From: Bacteroidales bacterium | Lineage (GTDB): Bacteria; Bacteroidota; Bacteroidia; Bacteroidales; P3 | DNA length: 64,000 bases | Direction of reading: 5' to 3' | NCBI GenBank assembly: GCA_017545365.1 | Contig: JAFWOP010000037.1 | Span: 21,590 to 85,589, forward strand | In this document: positions 35,595 to 45,200 of the stretch, in pieces | Numbering within the stretch: position 1 is the first letter of the stretch | How the letters are laid out: every line of letters starts with the position of its first letter | Position numbers and translations under genes: made by a program | The notes under the pieces: generated by a model | Database searches by the model: none | Told to the model about the DNA's origin: nothing | What the model saw: only the letters and a program-made list of their open reading frames with translations

Positions 35595-36273
35595 TTTTCT
35601 TACCTTTGAAAATATTATACGAAATACCCAAGTCAAACACGTCGGTGTTCTCCTTCTTCTTCACCGCACGCACCACGCGCACGGTGATGGGTAGCACTAT
35701 CAGCTCATAGGCGGTCTTCAGCCCCACCTGCCACAGCACAAAGCTAGGCATCACCTCCCACGGCACAATCCCTGCCAACGCAATGGGGAAGAAAATCATC
35801 GAGTCGCACAGCTCGCCAGCCAGCGTACTCGCCACGGCGCGCATCACAAACCAGCGTCCCTCCATCGACACCTTCATCTTCGACATCACGGCGGCATTGA
35901 CAAACGAGCCCACCAGGAATGCCAAGAACGATGCCACCGCCACCCTCGGCGCCAGGCCGAAGATAGAGTGGAAATTCTCTACATTGTCGCCCACACCGGG
36001 AAGCACGTCGACCGCCGCGCCAAGCATCACGAACAAGAAATTCATCCCGAATGCCGTCCAAATCAGCATCCTCGCCCTGCGGAAACCCCACACCTCGGCC
36101 ACCACATCGTTGATGATGTAACTGATGGGGAACACCAATAAGGCACCTGTGAAATTGACTGGCCCGAAGCTGAACTGCTTCAAGGCAAAAAGGTTTGCTG
36201 CCATCAGGCAGGTGGTGAAAAGCGTGGCCATCACGGCAAAAAGCACGCTCACCTGTTGCGTCTTCTTTTGCAT
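35575..36273 (-). CDS. yhhQ: YhhQ/VUT family queuosine precursor transporter
   Basis: 232 aa with about six membrane helices ([118 protein letters not shown]). The [22 protein letters not shown] segment is the family signature. Family members take up preQ0/preQ1. Overlap with queF by 20 nt supports a joint salvage and synthesis role. It has its own promoter at 36329-36336. Confidence 0.92.
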   Translation of the reverse strand: MQKKTQQVSVLFAVMATLFTTCLMAANLFALKQFSFGPVNFTGALLVFPISYIINDVVAEVWGFRRARMLIWTAFGMNFLFVMLGAAVDVLPGVGDNVENFHSIFGLAPRVAVASFLAFLVGSFVNAAVMSKMKVSMEGRWFVMRAVASTLAGELCDSMIFFPIALAGIVPWEVMPSFVLWQVGLKTAYELIVLPITVRVVRAVKKKENTDVFDLGISYNIFKGKKNGQNEG

Positions 36274-36328
36274 TATCTTGTTTTGTTAAAGGGGGTTAGC
36301 AAGTACCCCTGGGGTTAATAATCCGCTG

Positions 36329-36336
36329 CAAAGATA
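36329..36336 (-). promoter_or_regulatory. Promoter of yhhQ-queF
   Basis: Reverse-strand TATCTTTG followed by CAG, 56 nt before the yhhQ ATG. Confidence 0.7.
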
Positions 36337-36390
36337 CGAACATTTTTTGATTCAGACACAAACACTTGAAATAATGTGTTAATTCGTTAA

Positions 36391-36499
36391 TGAGTTAATG
36401 CTTGAGTGGCTGGCACCTTATGAATTGAGAATTGAGAATTTGCTGCCGCACCCTCTAACCTTTAACCCCTAACCAATTATTCAGACAATCAAACATTTT
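36391..36499 (+). repeat. Mini-repeat array, copy 4
   Basis: Reads TTGAGAATTGAGAATTTGC, then TGCCGC, CTCTAACC and ATTCAGACAATCAAACATT. The array and the promoter just after it resemble 39870-39984 closely. Confidence 0.7.
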
Positions 36500-36535
36500 A
36501 CTTCATATTTTTTTCTAATAATTGATTTTTTTGTG

Positions 36536-36543
36536 TATCTTTG
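36536..36543 (+). promoter_or_regulatory. Promoter of the second secreted-protein cassette
   Basis: TATCTTTG preceded by TGATTTTTTTGTG; perfect -7 box. 73 nt before the ATG at 36616. Confidence 0.75.
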
Positions 36544-36615
36544 CAAAGAGTAAGCATCCACCAACACCACACACAATCAATTAATGCTCAACACCATTCA
36601 TCAATAAAAAAACAC

Positions 36616-38370
36616 ATGGCAACCTTTTTTAAACACATTATTGCAATTCTCCTTATCTTTGCCGCACAAGCCGGTTATGGACAAGCCCATTTGGGAGACC
36701 TCTTCATGGCGCAACAAGATGTGAAATCGAACAAGTCCATCACCCGTGCATGGAAGAATCAGGCGCAGATTACCTATATTGAAGATATTGAGTATGACCC
36801 CTATGACGCATCCACGATTGTCAGCTCCACCATAAAGTTTGTCTATTACGACCCGACAGGCACCACCTACAAAGTGGCAGAATTAGACAACAGCCATTGG
36901 CCACGCATCACCGACATGGAGATATTGGACGACACACTCTATTTCTGCGGCTATGCCAACATTCCAGCATCCAGTGCAACTCCTAATTATGTGGGCTATA
37001 TTGGCTATTTCTGTATTCCCCAATTGTTTGACGGCACTGGCGTGATTCATGCGCTGACTTTTAACCAACAGCCTAAAGACCCTGATTCGCCTCATTGCTA
37101 TATTACGGAACCCTGTAGACTTGAGGTGTTCAAGGCGGACAATGGCATCCATCTGGTATGCACTGGAGGCTGGAGCAATAGGTCTGACTCCTTGGTAAAC
37201 GCAGGCTGCTTTGTTGCGGATGTGGCTCATTCCTTCGCAACTAACAACTGGTGGTATTATCTTCATACCAACAACGGTATGGAACAATTTACCGACATTG
37301 CAGTGACCGACAATTATGTCGTAACCGTTGCACCAAAAATCAACCACAAAGCACTCTATATACGGATTTTCAACAAACCTCAGCATGTGAGCATCAACCC
37401 GACTGCCCCAGAACGAGACCCTTCCATCTTCGATCTGTCTTACCAGAACCCACCCTACTACAGTTATTGTTTTACATGGTCTGACCTTGTTGGCATCACT
37501 ATTTTCCCTAACCCGACGGTAATTGCCTATCCTAATGTCATTCATATAAATGGTGACACCTTCGCACTGTCATATCTCACATATGCATGGAACGACCGCC
37601 ACGAGTACGGGCCGACGGTTAAAGTCATCGACATTGCTGACATGCTTCATGTCACACCCAATAACAGCGGAAGTGGAGGAATCCCAGTAATTGTGGACCC
37701 GCCTTCCCCTCCTTATGACCCCGGCCCCCCCGTTGCACCATCTGGTCCCGACGACCCTGGTACAGGCTACAACCCCGACCCCAACCTCCCATCTTATACG
37801 CCCGACACCGTGCGGATTCACTACAACAGATATATCGACTTGCAAAACCATGAGAGGTACAACAACCCGATTAATCTAATGTGGGCAGTAGAATCCATGT
37901 CCTATGATTCTGCAAAACGATGTGTCGTACTGCTGGAACGCGAAAGTTATGCCCCAGGCTTTCTTAGCGACAACTTTGCTTTGGATGCATTCTACATACA
38001 GCAACCCACCGCCCCTGCCGAACGGTATCATCTTTACGAACCTGACTTACCCCTTTACTCTCTGTCGGAAGGACTGAATCCCAAGGAATTCTGCATTTCA
38101 GGAAACAGTGTTCCCGAAAGTACAAGCGACCTTCTTCTCGGCCTGATAAGTCTGGCCCAAAATGATTGTGTTGAACAAAATGACGACATCCCCACCCGCT
38201 ACAATCTCGGTACGATGGAAGACATTATCAAAAGCCCAAACAACAGCTCAGAATTTGGATTTAATAGAATTCTCCTCACTGACACATTCACGATGTTTGC
38301 TGCATTTAACCCAATCGTTCTATACCCTGTAATCCGTTCCTATAACATAGAAGACCTATGCCGACCCTAA
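36616..38370 (+). CDS. Secreted protein of unknown function (cassette partner A2)
   Basis: 584 aa from the ATG at 36616; upstream in-frame codons fall on the promoter. Signal peptide MATFFKHIIAILLIFAAQAGYGQ. The mature part has strand-like repeats including EILDDTLYFCGYA and IAVTDNYVVTVA, shared with the 475-aa product at 15727-17154. Residues about 356-395 form a Pro/Gly/Asp linker (PPSPPYDPGPPVAPSGPDDP) absent from the other copy, followed by about 190 further residues. No sorting domain and no lipobox. The AT-rich codon use contrasts with neighbours. The T9SS-sorted partner starts 13 nt after the stop. Function unknown; a propeller-like fold is only suspected. Confidence 0.7.
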   Translation: MATFFKHIIAILLIFAAQAGYGQAHLGDLFMAQQDVKSNKSITRAWKNQAQITYIEDIEYDPYDASTIVSSTIKFVYYDPTGTTYKVAELDNSHWPRITDMEILDDTLYFCGYANIPASSATPNYVGYIGYFCIPQLFDGTGVIHALTFNQQPKDPDSPHCYITEPCRLEVFKADNGIHLVCTGGWSNRSDSLVNAGCFVADVAHSFATNNWWYYLHTNNGMEQFTDIAVTDNYVVTVAPKINHKALYIRIFNKPQHVSINPTAPERDPSIFDLSYQNPPYYSYCFTWSDLVGITIFPNPTVIAYPNVIHINGDTFALSYLTYAWNDRHEYGPTVKVIDIADMLHVTPNNSGSGGIPVIVDPPSPPYDPGPPVAPSGPDDPGTGYNPDPNLPSYTPDTVRIHYNRYIDLQNHERYNNPINLMWAVESMSYDSAKRCVVLLERESYAPGFLSDNFALDAFYIQQPTAPAERYHLYEPDLPLYSLSEGLNPKEFCISGNSVPESTSDLLLGLISLAQNDCVEQNDDIPTRYNLGTMEDIIKSPNNSSEFGFNRILLTDTFTMFAAFNPIVLYPVIRSYNIEDLCRP

Positions 38371-38383
38371 ATTGTTAATCATC

Positions 38384-39676
38384 ATGAAAAAGACAGTTCT
38401 TGCCCTTATATTTATCCTCAGCTGCAAAATGCTTCTGGCACAGACCCCACACCCCATGGACACCATCGTGGGACGTGAACCCACCTATTTTTATCAGTTC
38501 TGGTTTGATTCAGCCAATTTTCACAACACCACGCAAAGATGCAAAATAAGCCTTCGTATTGCGGAACCCACTGAAATTGCAAAATACAATTACACCGATT
38601 CCACATTGAAGGTGGTTGGGGTGGCGGCCTATTCTATGTCCGAATACGTCCCCGACCCTCCCGCGCCCTGTTATGCCCAATGTGCCGACACCTCTTTTGA
38701 CAACTGGTATGAAAACCTAATCCTTTACAAACCAACCGACACGGGTATGGCTATGCTGGCATCCGGACCATACAATGTTCGCGACACCTCCCGTATGATG
38801 AAATTGTTCAGAAACCAAAGTACGGACTCGATAGAAGTAGTCTACCTCCCTATTTACGAAGTCTATTTCGATGAGCCCATCATGGTCACCGACTCCTTTT
38901 ACGTGGCCACCACCAACTATCATGGGGTGGTAGACTCACAGACTATGACATATCCCGGTCCTCACGCATACAGCTGTTATTATTGTTCTTGGTATGGTGG
39001 GGAAGGGGCGACATGCTACCCACAGCGTTTTATGGCTAAGGGAACTTGGAACAATTTTATCTGGGAATACCATTATCAAGACATGCTCTGGCTGATTTTC
39101 CCCATAATCGACACCACGCAGCCCATCCCCGAAGTATGCGAGCCGCCTGTCGGCCTCCACATCCAATGGCAGGACTCCGCCGGGGTGCTGCTGGCTTGGG
39201 AACCCGACAGCAGCAACCGCTCGTGGGTCGTGGCATATGGGCCAGCCGTGGACGACCCCGAAGGCTATACCCCCCTCGCCACCAATTCGCCCGAATACAC
39301 CTTGCACCACCTCACCCCCGAAACCGAATATGCCGCCCGTGTGCGCGCCGTCTGCTTCGACGACAACGCCTATAGCGAATGGGGCGACACCATCCATTTC
39401 ACCTGCGTAGGCAACCCCGTAGCCATTCCCTCCTCCGATGCCCCTGCCGACGGCATCCGCCTACACCCCAACCCCGCCCGCAACGAGGTCACGATACACT
39501 CCGACTACCCACTCCGCCATGTGGCAGTCTTCGACATCAGTGGCCACAAGGTATTGGAACTGACAATCCACGGACGAGCCGCCCGTGTCCCCACCCACAC
39601 ACTCCCCTCGGGCAACTATATCGTCAACATCACCACCACCCGCGGCACCAGCAGCTCAAAACTGACCATCGAGTAA
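38384..39676 (+). CDS. T9SS cargo protein with Fn3 and sorting domain (cassette partner B2)
   Basis: 430 aa from the ATG at 38384. Signal peptide MKKTVLALIFILSCKMLLAQ. The passenger (about 25-245) parallels the 14580-15722 product, for example YEVYFDEPIMVTDSFYVATTNY. Then a fibronectin type III-like domain about 249-342 (PPVGLHIQWQDSAGVLLAW; TPETEYAARVRAVC) and a T9SS type A sorting domain about 356-430 (LHPNPARNEVTIHSDYPL, VAVFDISGHKVLEL, TLPSGNYIVNITT, SSSKLTIE). From the Fn3 domain onward the DNA turns sharply GC-rich. Expected at the cell surface. Confidence 0.85.
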   Translation: MKKTVLALIFILSCKMLLAQTPHPMDTIVGREPTYFYQFWFDSANFHNTTQRCKISLRIAEPTEIAKYNYTDSTLKVVGVAAYSMSEYVPDPPAPCYAQCADTSFDNWYENLILYKPTDTGMAMLASGPYNVRDTSRMMKLFRNQSTDSIEVVYLPIYEVYFDEPIMVTDSFYVATTNYHGVVDSQTMTYPGPHAYSCYYCSWYGGEGATCYPQRFMAKGTWNNFIWEYHYQDMLWLIFPIIDTTQPIPEVCEPPVGLHIQWQDSAGVLLAWEPDSSNRSWVVAYGPAVDDPEGYTPLATNSPEYTLHHLTPETEYAARVRAVCFDDNAYSEWGDTIHFTCVGNPVAIPSSDAPADGIRLHPNPARNEVTIHSDYPLRHVAVFDISGHKVLELTIHGRAARVPTHTLPSGNYIVNITTTRGTSSSKLTIE

Positions 39677-39944
39677 ATTGAGAATTGAGAATTTGCTGCC
39701 GCCCCCTCTAACCTCTAACCAATTGAATTGAGAATTGAGAACTGATTGCTTGAATGCTTGAGCCGAAGGCTGCGAACACCGCTGAAAAAAGTTAATAAAG
39801 TGAGTCAATGTGATAATGCTTGAGTAATTTGACCGTGCCAGCACTCAAGCATTTACACAATCAGACAATCAAGCAATCCCTTTAACCTCTAACCTCTAAC
39901 CAATTATTCAAGCAATCAGACAATCAAACAATCAAACATTATAC
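39676..39944. repeat. Mini-repeat array, copy 5 (longest)
   Basis: Several units: TTGAGAATTGAGAATTTGCT, GCCGCCCCCTCTAACCTCT, a second GAATTGAGAATTGAGAACT, TGCTTGAATGCTTGAG, CAATCAGACAATCAAGCAAT, CTAACCTCTAACC, CAATCAGACAATCAAACAAT. It fills the gap of about 390 nt before the DUF349 promoter, which otherwise contains no gene. Confidence 0.75.
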
Positions 39945-39976
39945 TTCATATTTTCTTGTAATTGATTTTTTTTGTG

Positions 39977-39984
39977 TATCTTTG
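39977..39984 (+). promoter_or_regulatory. Promoter of the DUF349-gldB operon
   Basis: TATCTTTG preceded by TTGATTTTTTTTGTG, nearly identical to the promoter at 36536. 84 nt before the ATG at 40068. Confidence 0.75.
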
Positions 39985-40067
39985 CAATGCCTACCAATGG
40001 CATAGTTAACCCTTTTTAAAGTCTGTAACACCATGTTACAGACCTCATTCTAAACACAACATCTATT

Positions 40068-42116
40068 ATGGAAGACCTGAATGAAATGCAGACACCTGCC
40101 CAAAACGAGGAACTGCAACCTGTTGTCGAACAAGCCGCACCCGCAGCAGCCGACAATGACTCTGACACAATCAAAACAAACCCCGCCGCCGAAACTGTTG
40201 TAGAGACAGCTCCGCAGGTGGAGGCAACTGTCCCAGACGAAGCCGGGGCAGTCGAACCCACAGCAGCTCCCGCCGAAGAACCAGCCAGAGAGACATCTGC
40301 TGTACCAAATGAAGTGTCTGCCGCGCCAGCACCCGCCGAGCCAGAGACCGAAGCTGAAACAGAGGAGGAACCCCAGGTGGACTACACCTCCATGTCCCGC
40401 GAAGAACTTCTGGCCGCCTTCAACGAGCTGATGAACGAGGACATCAACAAAATCCGCAACCGCGCCACCACCATCCGCAACCAGTTCAACCTCTTGAACA
40501 AGGAGATGGAGAAGCAGGCCTTCGAGGCCTTCCTGGCCGACGGCGGCAACAAGGATGACTACCATCCCGCCAACGACGCCCTGGCCGAGACCTTCTACAA
40601 GGCCTACGACAACTACCGCGCCCGCCGCCAAAAAATGCAGGAGGAACTCGAAACCCAGAAGCAGCGCAACCTCGAGGCCAAGCAGCAGATTCTCGAAGAG
40701 CTCCGCACCCTTATCGACAAGGACGAGGAAACCCTCAAGCAGACCTACGACGAGTTCAACGCCATCCAAGAGAAATGGAAAGGCATCGGCGAAGTGCCCC
40801 GTGAACAGATGAACGACCTGTGGCAGAACTACCACTTCCTTATAGAACAATTCTTCAACAAAGTAAAGATAAACAAAGAGCTGCGCATGCTCGACCTCAA
40901 GCGCAACCTCGAACAGAAAATCCAACTCTGCGAACGTGCCGAAGAACTCATCGTGGACACCTCCGTCCTCAACGCCTTCAAAACCTTGCAGAGCCTCCGC
41001 GCACAGTGGAAAGAGATAGGCCCCGTCCCCGCCGAGCAGAACGAGGAGACCTGGCAGCGCTTCAACAATGCCGCCAACCAGATAGACGAACGCCGCCGCG
41101 AATATTACGACCAGCGCAAAGAGGAACTGGAACAGAACCTGCTGGCCAAGCAGGCCCTCATCACCAAGGCACAGGAACTGACCCAGGAACCTCCCCGCAG
41201 CTCCAACCAATGGAACACCACCACCGAGGCCTTAGACGAACTGTTGAAACTGTGGAAGAGCATCGGCCCGGTGCCGCGTGAGCAGAACGAGACCGTCTGG
41301 GGCGAGTTCAAAAGCATCTTGGACAAATTCTTCCAAGAGAAGAAAGAACATTTCGAGCAGCAGCGGATGCAGCACAACGAGAACTACAACAAGAAGGTAG
41401 ACCTCTGCCTGAGGGCCGAGGCAATAGCCAAACGCGAGGACTGGAAGAAGGCCACCGAAGAGATACTGCAGCTGCAGGAGGAATGGAAGACCATCGGCCC
41501 GGTCAGCGCAAAACAGTCGGAACGCGTGTGGAAGCGTTTCCGCGGCGCCTGCGACCAGTTCTTCGCCAAGAAGGGCGAATACTTCAAAGAGATACGCAGC
41601 AGTGAGGGCGAGAACCTCACCAAGAAGAACGCCATCATATCCGAGCTGAGCGCCTTCCAATTCGGCGATGACAAAGAGGAGAACCTCAAAGCCATCAAGG
41701 ACTTCCAGCGCCGCTGGTCCGAGATTGGGCATGTGCCAAGGAAGGACAAGGACAAGGTGACAACCGAGTACCGCCAGCTGCTGGACGGCATCTTCGAGAA
41801 ACTCCGCATCTCGGCACGCGAAGCCAAACTCGACTCCTACCGCGAGAAAGTCCGCAACCACGAGGGCGACAACTATGCCGACAGCGAGCGCAGCCGACTC
41901 ATGAACAAAATTGAGAAGCTGCGTGCCGACCTGAACCTATGGGAGAACAACATCGGCTTCTTCGCCAACAGCAAACAGGCCGACCTCCTAAAGGAGGAGT
42001 TTGAGAAGAAGATGCAGGGCACCCGCCAGGAAATCGCACTGCTGGAAGCCAAGATACGCGTCTTGGACGAGTCTGAATCAGACAAAGCGGACAAATCAGA
42101 CAATAAAGAAGAGTAG
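40068..42116 (+). CDS. DUF349 repeat protein
   Basis: 682 aa cytosolic-looking protein. Residues 1-100 are Ala/Glu/Pro/Thr-rich and probably disordered. From about 110, charged helical coiled-coil sequence contains five DUF349 repeats, each with a W..IG.VP core: KGIGEVPREQMNDLW, KEIGPVPAEQNEETW, KSIGPVPREQNETVW, KTIGPVSAKQSERVW, SEIGHVPRKDKDKV. The end is a further coiled coil (LMNKIEKLRADLNLWENNIGFFANSK). DUF349 proteins are widespread in Bacteroidetes, and their role is not established. It precedes gldB by 3 nt. Confidence 0.9.
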   Translation: MEDLNEMQTPAQNEELQPVVEQAAPAAADNDSDTIKTNPAAETVVETAPQVEATVPDEAGAVEPTAAPAEEPARETSAVPNEVSAAPAPAEPETEAETEEEPQVDYTSMSREELLAAFNELMNEDINKIRNRATTIRNQFNLLNKEMEKQAFEAFLADGGNKDDYHPANDALAETFYKAYDNYRARRQKMQEELETQKQRNLEAKQQILEELRTLIDKDEETLKQTYDEFNAIQEKWKGIGEVPREQMNDLWQNYHFLIEQFFNKVKINKELRMLDLKRNLEQKIQLCERAEELIVDTSVLNAFKTLQSLRAQWKEIGPVPAEQNEETWQRFNNAANQIDERRREYYDQRKEELEQNLLAKQALITKAQELTQEPPRSSNQWNTTTEALDELLKLWKSIGPVPREQNETVWGEFKSILDKFFQEKKEHFEQQRMQHNENYNKKVDLCLRAEAIAKREDWKKATEEILQLQEEWKTIGPVSAKQSERVWKRFRGACDQFFAKKGEYFKEIRSSEGENLTKKNAIISELSAFQFGDDKEENLKAIKDFQRRWSEIGHVPRKDKDKVTTEYRQLLDGIFEKLRISAREAKLDSYREKVRNHEGDNYADSERSRLMNKIEKLRADLNLWENNIGFFANSKQADLLKEEFEKKMQGTRQEIALLEAKIRVLDESESDKADKSDNKEE

Positions 42117-42119
42117 CAC

Positions 42120-43091
42120 ATGAGAAAAAGCACTCTTTGGATCATGGGGCTGGCAGTACTACTGCCACTATGCTCCTGCCATCGCACACCTGTCGAAGCG
42201 GTGCAAATCCACCGCTTCGACAAGGTGTTGTTTGAAACCCCGCCCAGCCAGCTGCAAAGCAAACTGGCCTCGGTGGCGGGCGAGTTCAACACCCCGCTCC
42301 TCAACCTGCAACCCGGGAACCCCGAATTCATGCAGATGCTCGCGGGCTTTGTGTCCGACAGCACCATGAGGGAGGTGTACCGGCTGGTGGACAGTGTGTT
42401 CGGCGACATGCAGACCCAAGCCCGACAGCTGGGCGAAGCGCTGCACAATGTGGAACAGCTCTGCCCCTCCTGCCGCTACGACAGGGTGTACACCTTCGTC
42501 TCCGGCATGTTCGACTACAACATGCGGGTAGGGTGCAACAGCCACGAGCTCATCATCAGCCTCGACCAGTACGTGCTGCCCTACCTCTCGAAATACAATT
42601 ACTTCAACACCCCCCTGTTCCTCGTGCAACAGAGCCGCCCCGAATACCTGGTGGCCGACTGCATCACCGCCATTGCCCGCGACCACATAGCCATCCCGCA
42701 GAACCGCGACATGTCGCTCCTCGACTATATGATTTCCGAAGGCAAGGCCATCTATTTCGCCCAGCAGGTGCTGCCCGACACACCCGACAGCATCCTCATG
42801 CGCTACACCGCCGACCAGACCGACTGGATGCGCAGGAACGAATCCAACGTGTGGAGCTACTTCATGCAGAACCAATTGCTCTACGAAGTGGACTACATGC
42901 GCTTCCACAACCTCATCGACGACGCACCCAAGACCAACGCCTTCAGAGACTCCTCGCCACGCACCACCGACTACATCGGATGGCAGATAGTGAGCAGCTA
43001 CATGAAGAACAACAAAGTCACCATGGAAGAACTCTTTGACGAAACCGACGCCCAAATCATACTAAGCAAATCCAACTACCGGCCCAAGTAA
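42120..43091 (+). CDS. gldB: Gliding motility lipoprotein GldB-like
   Basis: 323 aa. Lipobox LCSC (Cys about 20). Matches GldB features: IHRFDKVLFETPP near the mature N-terminus, a central HELIISLDQYVLPYLSKY, then LDYMISEGKAIYFAQQVLPDTPDSILMRYTADQTDWMRRNESNVWSYFMQNQLLYEVD, and a C-terminal DYIGWQIVSSYMKNN. GldB is required for gliding in Flavobacterium, and homologues are also found in non-gliding Bacteroidetes. It forms an operon with the DUF349 gene (3-nt gap). There is a stretch with mini-repeat units before the next gene. Confidence 0.85.
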   Translation: MRKSTLWIMGLAVLLPLCSCHRTPVEAVQIHRFDKVLFETPPSQLQSKLASVAGEFNTPLLNLQPGNPEFMQMLAGFVSDSTMREVYRLVDSVFGDMQTQARQLGEALHNVEQLCPSCRYDRVYTFVSGMFDYNMRVGCNSHELIISLDQYVLPYLSKYNYFNTPLFLVQQSRPEYLVADCITAIARDHIAIPQNRDMSLLDYMISEGKAIYFAQQVLPDTPDSILMRYTADQTDWMRRNESNVWSYFMQNQLLYEVDYMRFHNLIDDAPKTNAFRDSSPRTTDYIGWQIVSSYMKNNKVTMEELFDETDAQIILSKSNYRPK

Positions 43092-43131
43092 CAACCGCCC
43101 GCCCTAAACCCTTAAAAAAACCGACACCCCT

Positions 43132-43209
43132 TATTGAGAATTGAGAATTGAGAATTGAGAATTTGCTGCCGCAGTCAAATTACTCAAACAATCAAACAAT
43201 CAAGCAATC
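43132..43209 (+). repeat. Mini-repeat array, copy 6
   Basis: GAGAATTGAGAATTGAGAA, TTTGCTGCCGC, then CAAACAATCAAACAATCAAG and CAATC, immediately before the ATG at 43215, so it forms the leader of that gene. Confidence 0.7.
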
Positions 43210-43214
43210 TAATC

Positions 43215-45200
43215 ATGACTAGAAAGAAAACCTGGATAAGCACCAGTAACATATACATCTACCTCTTCGGCAAGGCCCTCCTCGCCTTTGTCGTACTCCT
43301 GCTCTCGCAGGCATTCTTCTACCTCAACAACACCCGCATCTTCCATGTTGATGGCCTGGGCGAATGGCTCGGCATCCTCTGGGGCAACGTGATATTCGGC
43401 ATCGCCACCATAGGCTTCATGCTCTTCCCCTACTTCGCCGCCAACCTGCTGCCCTTCAAATTTCGCTGGAACCGCCACTACCACCGCATCACCGAGATTT
43501 TCTTCTACTACCTGCCGGTGATGTTCATGCTGGTGAGCAACATCTGCGACGGCTCCTATTACCAGTACACCTACCGCCGCCTCAGCGGCGAGATATTCCG
43601 CTACCTCGGCATCAGCGGCAACATGGGCGCCCTGTGGCCCCATTTCGTGGTCGACTATTGGCAGTCCACGCTCTTCGCCATCGTCATCACCTTCCTGCTC
43701 TTCTGGGCCGGCGCACGCATACACCTCTCCGCCCGCAACAAATACCGCAAGCACGGCCTCAACGACGTGGTGGGCCTCATCGTGGGCGGCGCCTGTGTCC
43801 TGTTTCTCCTGCGCGGCGGCTTCGGCAAGAACATCGAGTGGCGCGACACCGCCAAATACTGCCAGGCCAAGAACTGCGCCCTCGTCACCAACAGCGGATA
43901 CAACATCTTGCGCACCTTCCACGGCGGCACCCTCGAAGAGGAAGGCTATATGGACGACAGGCAGGCCACAAAGCTCTTCGACCCTGTCCTGCACCCCGAA
44001 CCCTACTTCGAAGGACGCAACATCGAGGCTTGGGTAGGATGGGAAGCCGGATGCGGCAGCTACCTCATCGCCGACACGCTGAGCACCACCACACAAGCAC
44101 GTTATTCCAACATCGTCATCATCGTGCTGGAGAGCTTCTCGCAAGAATATATGGGCTGCTACAACCAAGGCATCATGCCCAGCTTCACCCCCTTCCTCGA
44201 CTCCCTGTCACAGCACTGCGTGGTCTACCAAGGTCGCGCCAACGGCAAGAAGTCCATCGAAGGCATCCCCGCCATCTTCGCCTCCGTACCCACCCTCATG
44301 ACCTTCCCGCTCACCATGAGCGACTATGCCGACGACAGCCTCTACGCCCTCCCCGCCATCCTGCGCGATGGCGGCTACCACACCGCCTTCTTCCACGGAA
44401 GCTACAACGGCGTGATGTCGTTCGACAAACTCTGCCAGCAACTGGGGTTCCAAGAATACTACGGACAGAACGAATACATGGCCGACCGCCTGTCGAAGAA
44501 GAGCGACTACGACGGCTGCTGGGGCATTTACGACGAGTTCTTCCTCCAATACTTCTCCCGCCGCCTCAGCACCTTCCAGGAACCCTTCTTTGCAGGAGTG
44601 TTCACCCTCTCGTCCCACCACCCCTACACCATGCAGCCCGAGCATAAGGACGACTTCGCCAAGGGACCCCACCCACTCTGCCGCGTGGTGTCGTACACCG
44701 ACAACGCATTGCGCAAATTCTTCGATGCCGCCCGCAAGACCGACTGGTACGAGCACACCACCTTCATCATCACCGCCGACCACAGCGGCCAGGGCCTCCA
44801 CCGCGAATATAACGACTACGACGGATGGTACCGCATCCCCATGCTCGTCTACCGCCCGCTGTACGAAGAAGTGCTAGCCCCCGAAAGGGGTGCCGCATGG
44901 AGCTGCCACAAGGTCTCGCCACGCATCATGCAGCAGACCGACATCATGCCCACCATCATCGACTACCTGGGGCTGCAGACCCCCGCCGTCTGCTTCGGCA
45001 CCAGCGTCTTCCGCAACCCCGACAAAGGATGGCAGATAGCCTACGGCAACGGCTACTACCAGCTGGAGACACAAGACGGCGTGGCCGTCCTCGGTCAAGA
45101 AAAAGAGGAGGTGATAGGCAACGGCAACATCGAGATGCTCAAAGCCATCGTGCAGCAATACAACCACCGCCTCATCCACAACCAACTCACAACGAAGTAA
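43215..45200 (+). CDS. LTA synthase-like sulfatase-fold transferase
   Basis: 661 aa from the ATG at 43215. About five N-terminal membrane segments (residues 12-200) and an extracytoplasmic alkaline-phosphatase/sulfatase-fold domain (about 290-640). Seen: IVIIVLESFSQEYMG near 300 (metal-binding Glu), a probable nucleophile in NGKKSIEGIPAIFASVP near 345 (Ser where LtaS has Thr), FAGVFTLSSHHPY, and FIITADHSGQGLH near 520 (metal ligands). Family members transfer phosphoglycerol or phosphoethanolamine to envelope glycans or lipids; the substrate here is unknown. The DgkB-like gene that follows 41 nt later fits recycling of the diacylglycerol released by such a reaction. Confidence 0.88.
   Translation: MTRKKTWISTSNIYIYLFGKALLAFVVLLLSQAFFYLNNTRIFHVDGLGEWLGILWGNVIFGIATIGFMLFPYFAANLLPFKFRWNRHYHRITEIFFYYLPVMFMLVSNICDGSYYQYTYRRLSGEIFRYLGISGNMGALWPHFVVDYWQSTLFAIVITFLLFWAGARIHLSARNKYRKHGLNDVVGLIVGGACVLFLLRGGFGKNIEWRDTAKYCQAKNCALVTNSGYNILRTFHGGTLEEEGYMDDRQATKLFDPVLHPEPYFEGRNIEAWVGWEAGCGSYLIADTLSTTTQARYSNIVIIVLESFSQEYMGCYNQGIMPSFTPFLDSLSQHCVVYQGRANGKKSIEGIPAIFASVPTLMTFPLTMSDYADDSLYALPAILRDGGYHTAFFHGSYNGVMSFDKLCQQLGFQEYYGQNEYMADRLSKKSDYDGCWGIYDEFFLQYFSRRLSTFQEPFFAGVFTLSSHHPYTMQPEHKDDFAKGPHPLCRVVSYTDNALRKFFDAARKTDWYEHTTFIITADHSGQGLHREYNDYDGWYRIPMLVYRPLYEEVLAPERGAAWSCHKVSPRIMQQTDIMPTIIDYLGLQTPAVCFGTSVFRNPDKGWQIAYGNGYYQLETQDGVAVLGQEKEEVIGNGNIEMLKAIVQQYNHRLIHNQLTTK

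Larger units (their letters stand above)
36274..36615. other. Gene-free divergent region between yhhQ and cassette A2
   Basis: About 340 nt holding the yhhQ promoter, a mini-repeat array and the rightward promoter of the second secreted-protein cassette. No coding frame. Confidence 0.6.

Noticed and set aside
36541..36615. N-terminal extension of the 584-aa secreted protein
   Set aside because: The codons start inside the TATCTTTG promoter box, and the extension would bury the signal peptide.
39676..39944. CRISPR array
   Set aside because: Repeat units are very short, unequal and intermixed, without constant-length unique spacers, and no cas gene is present.
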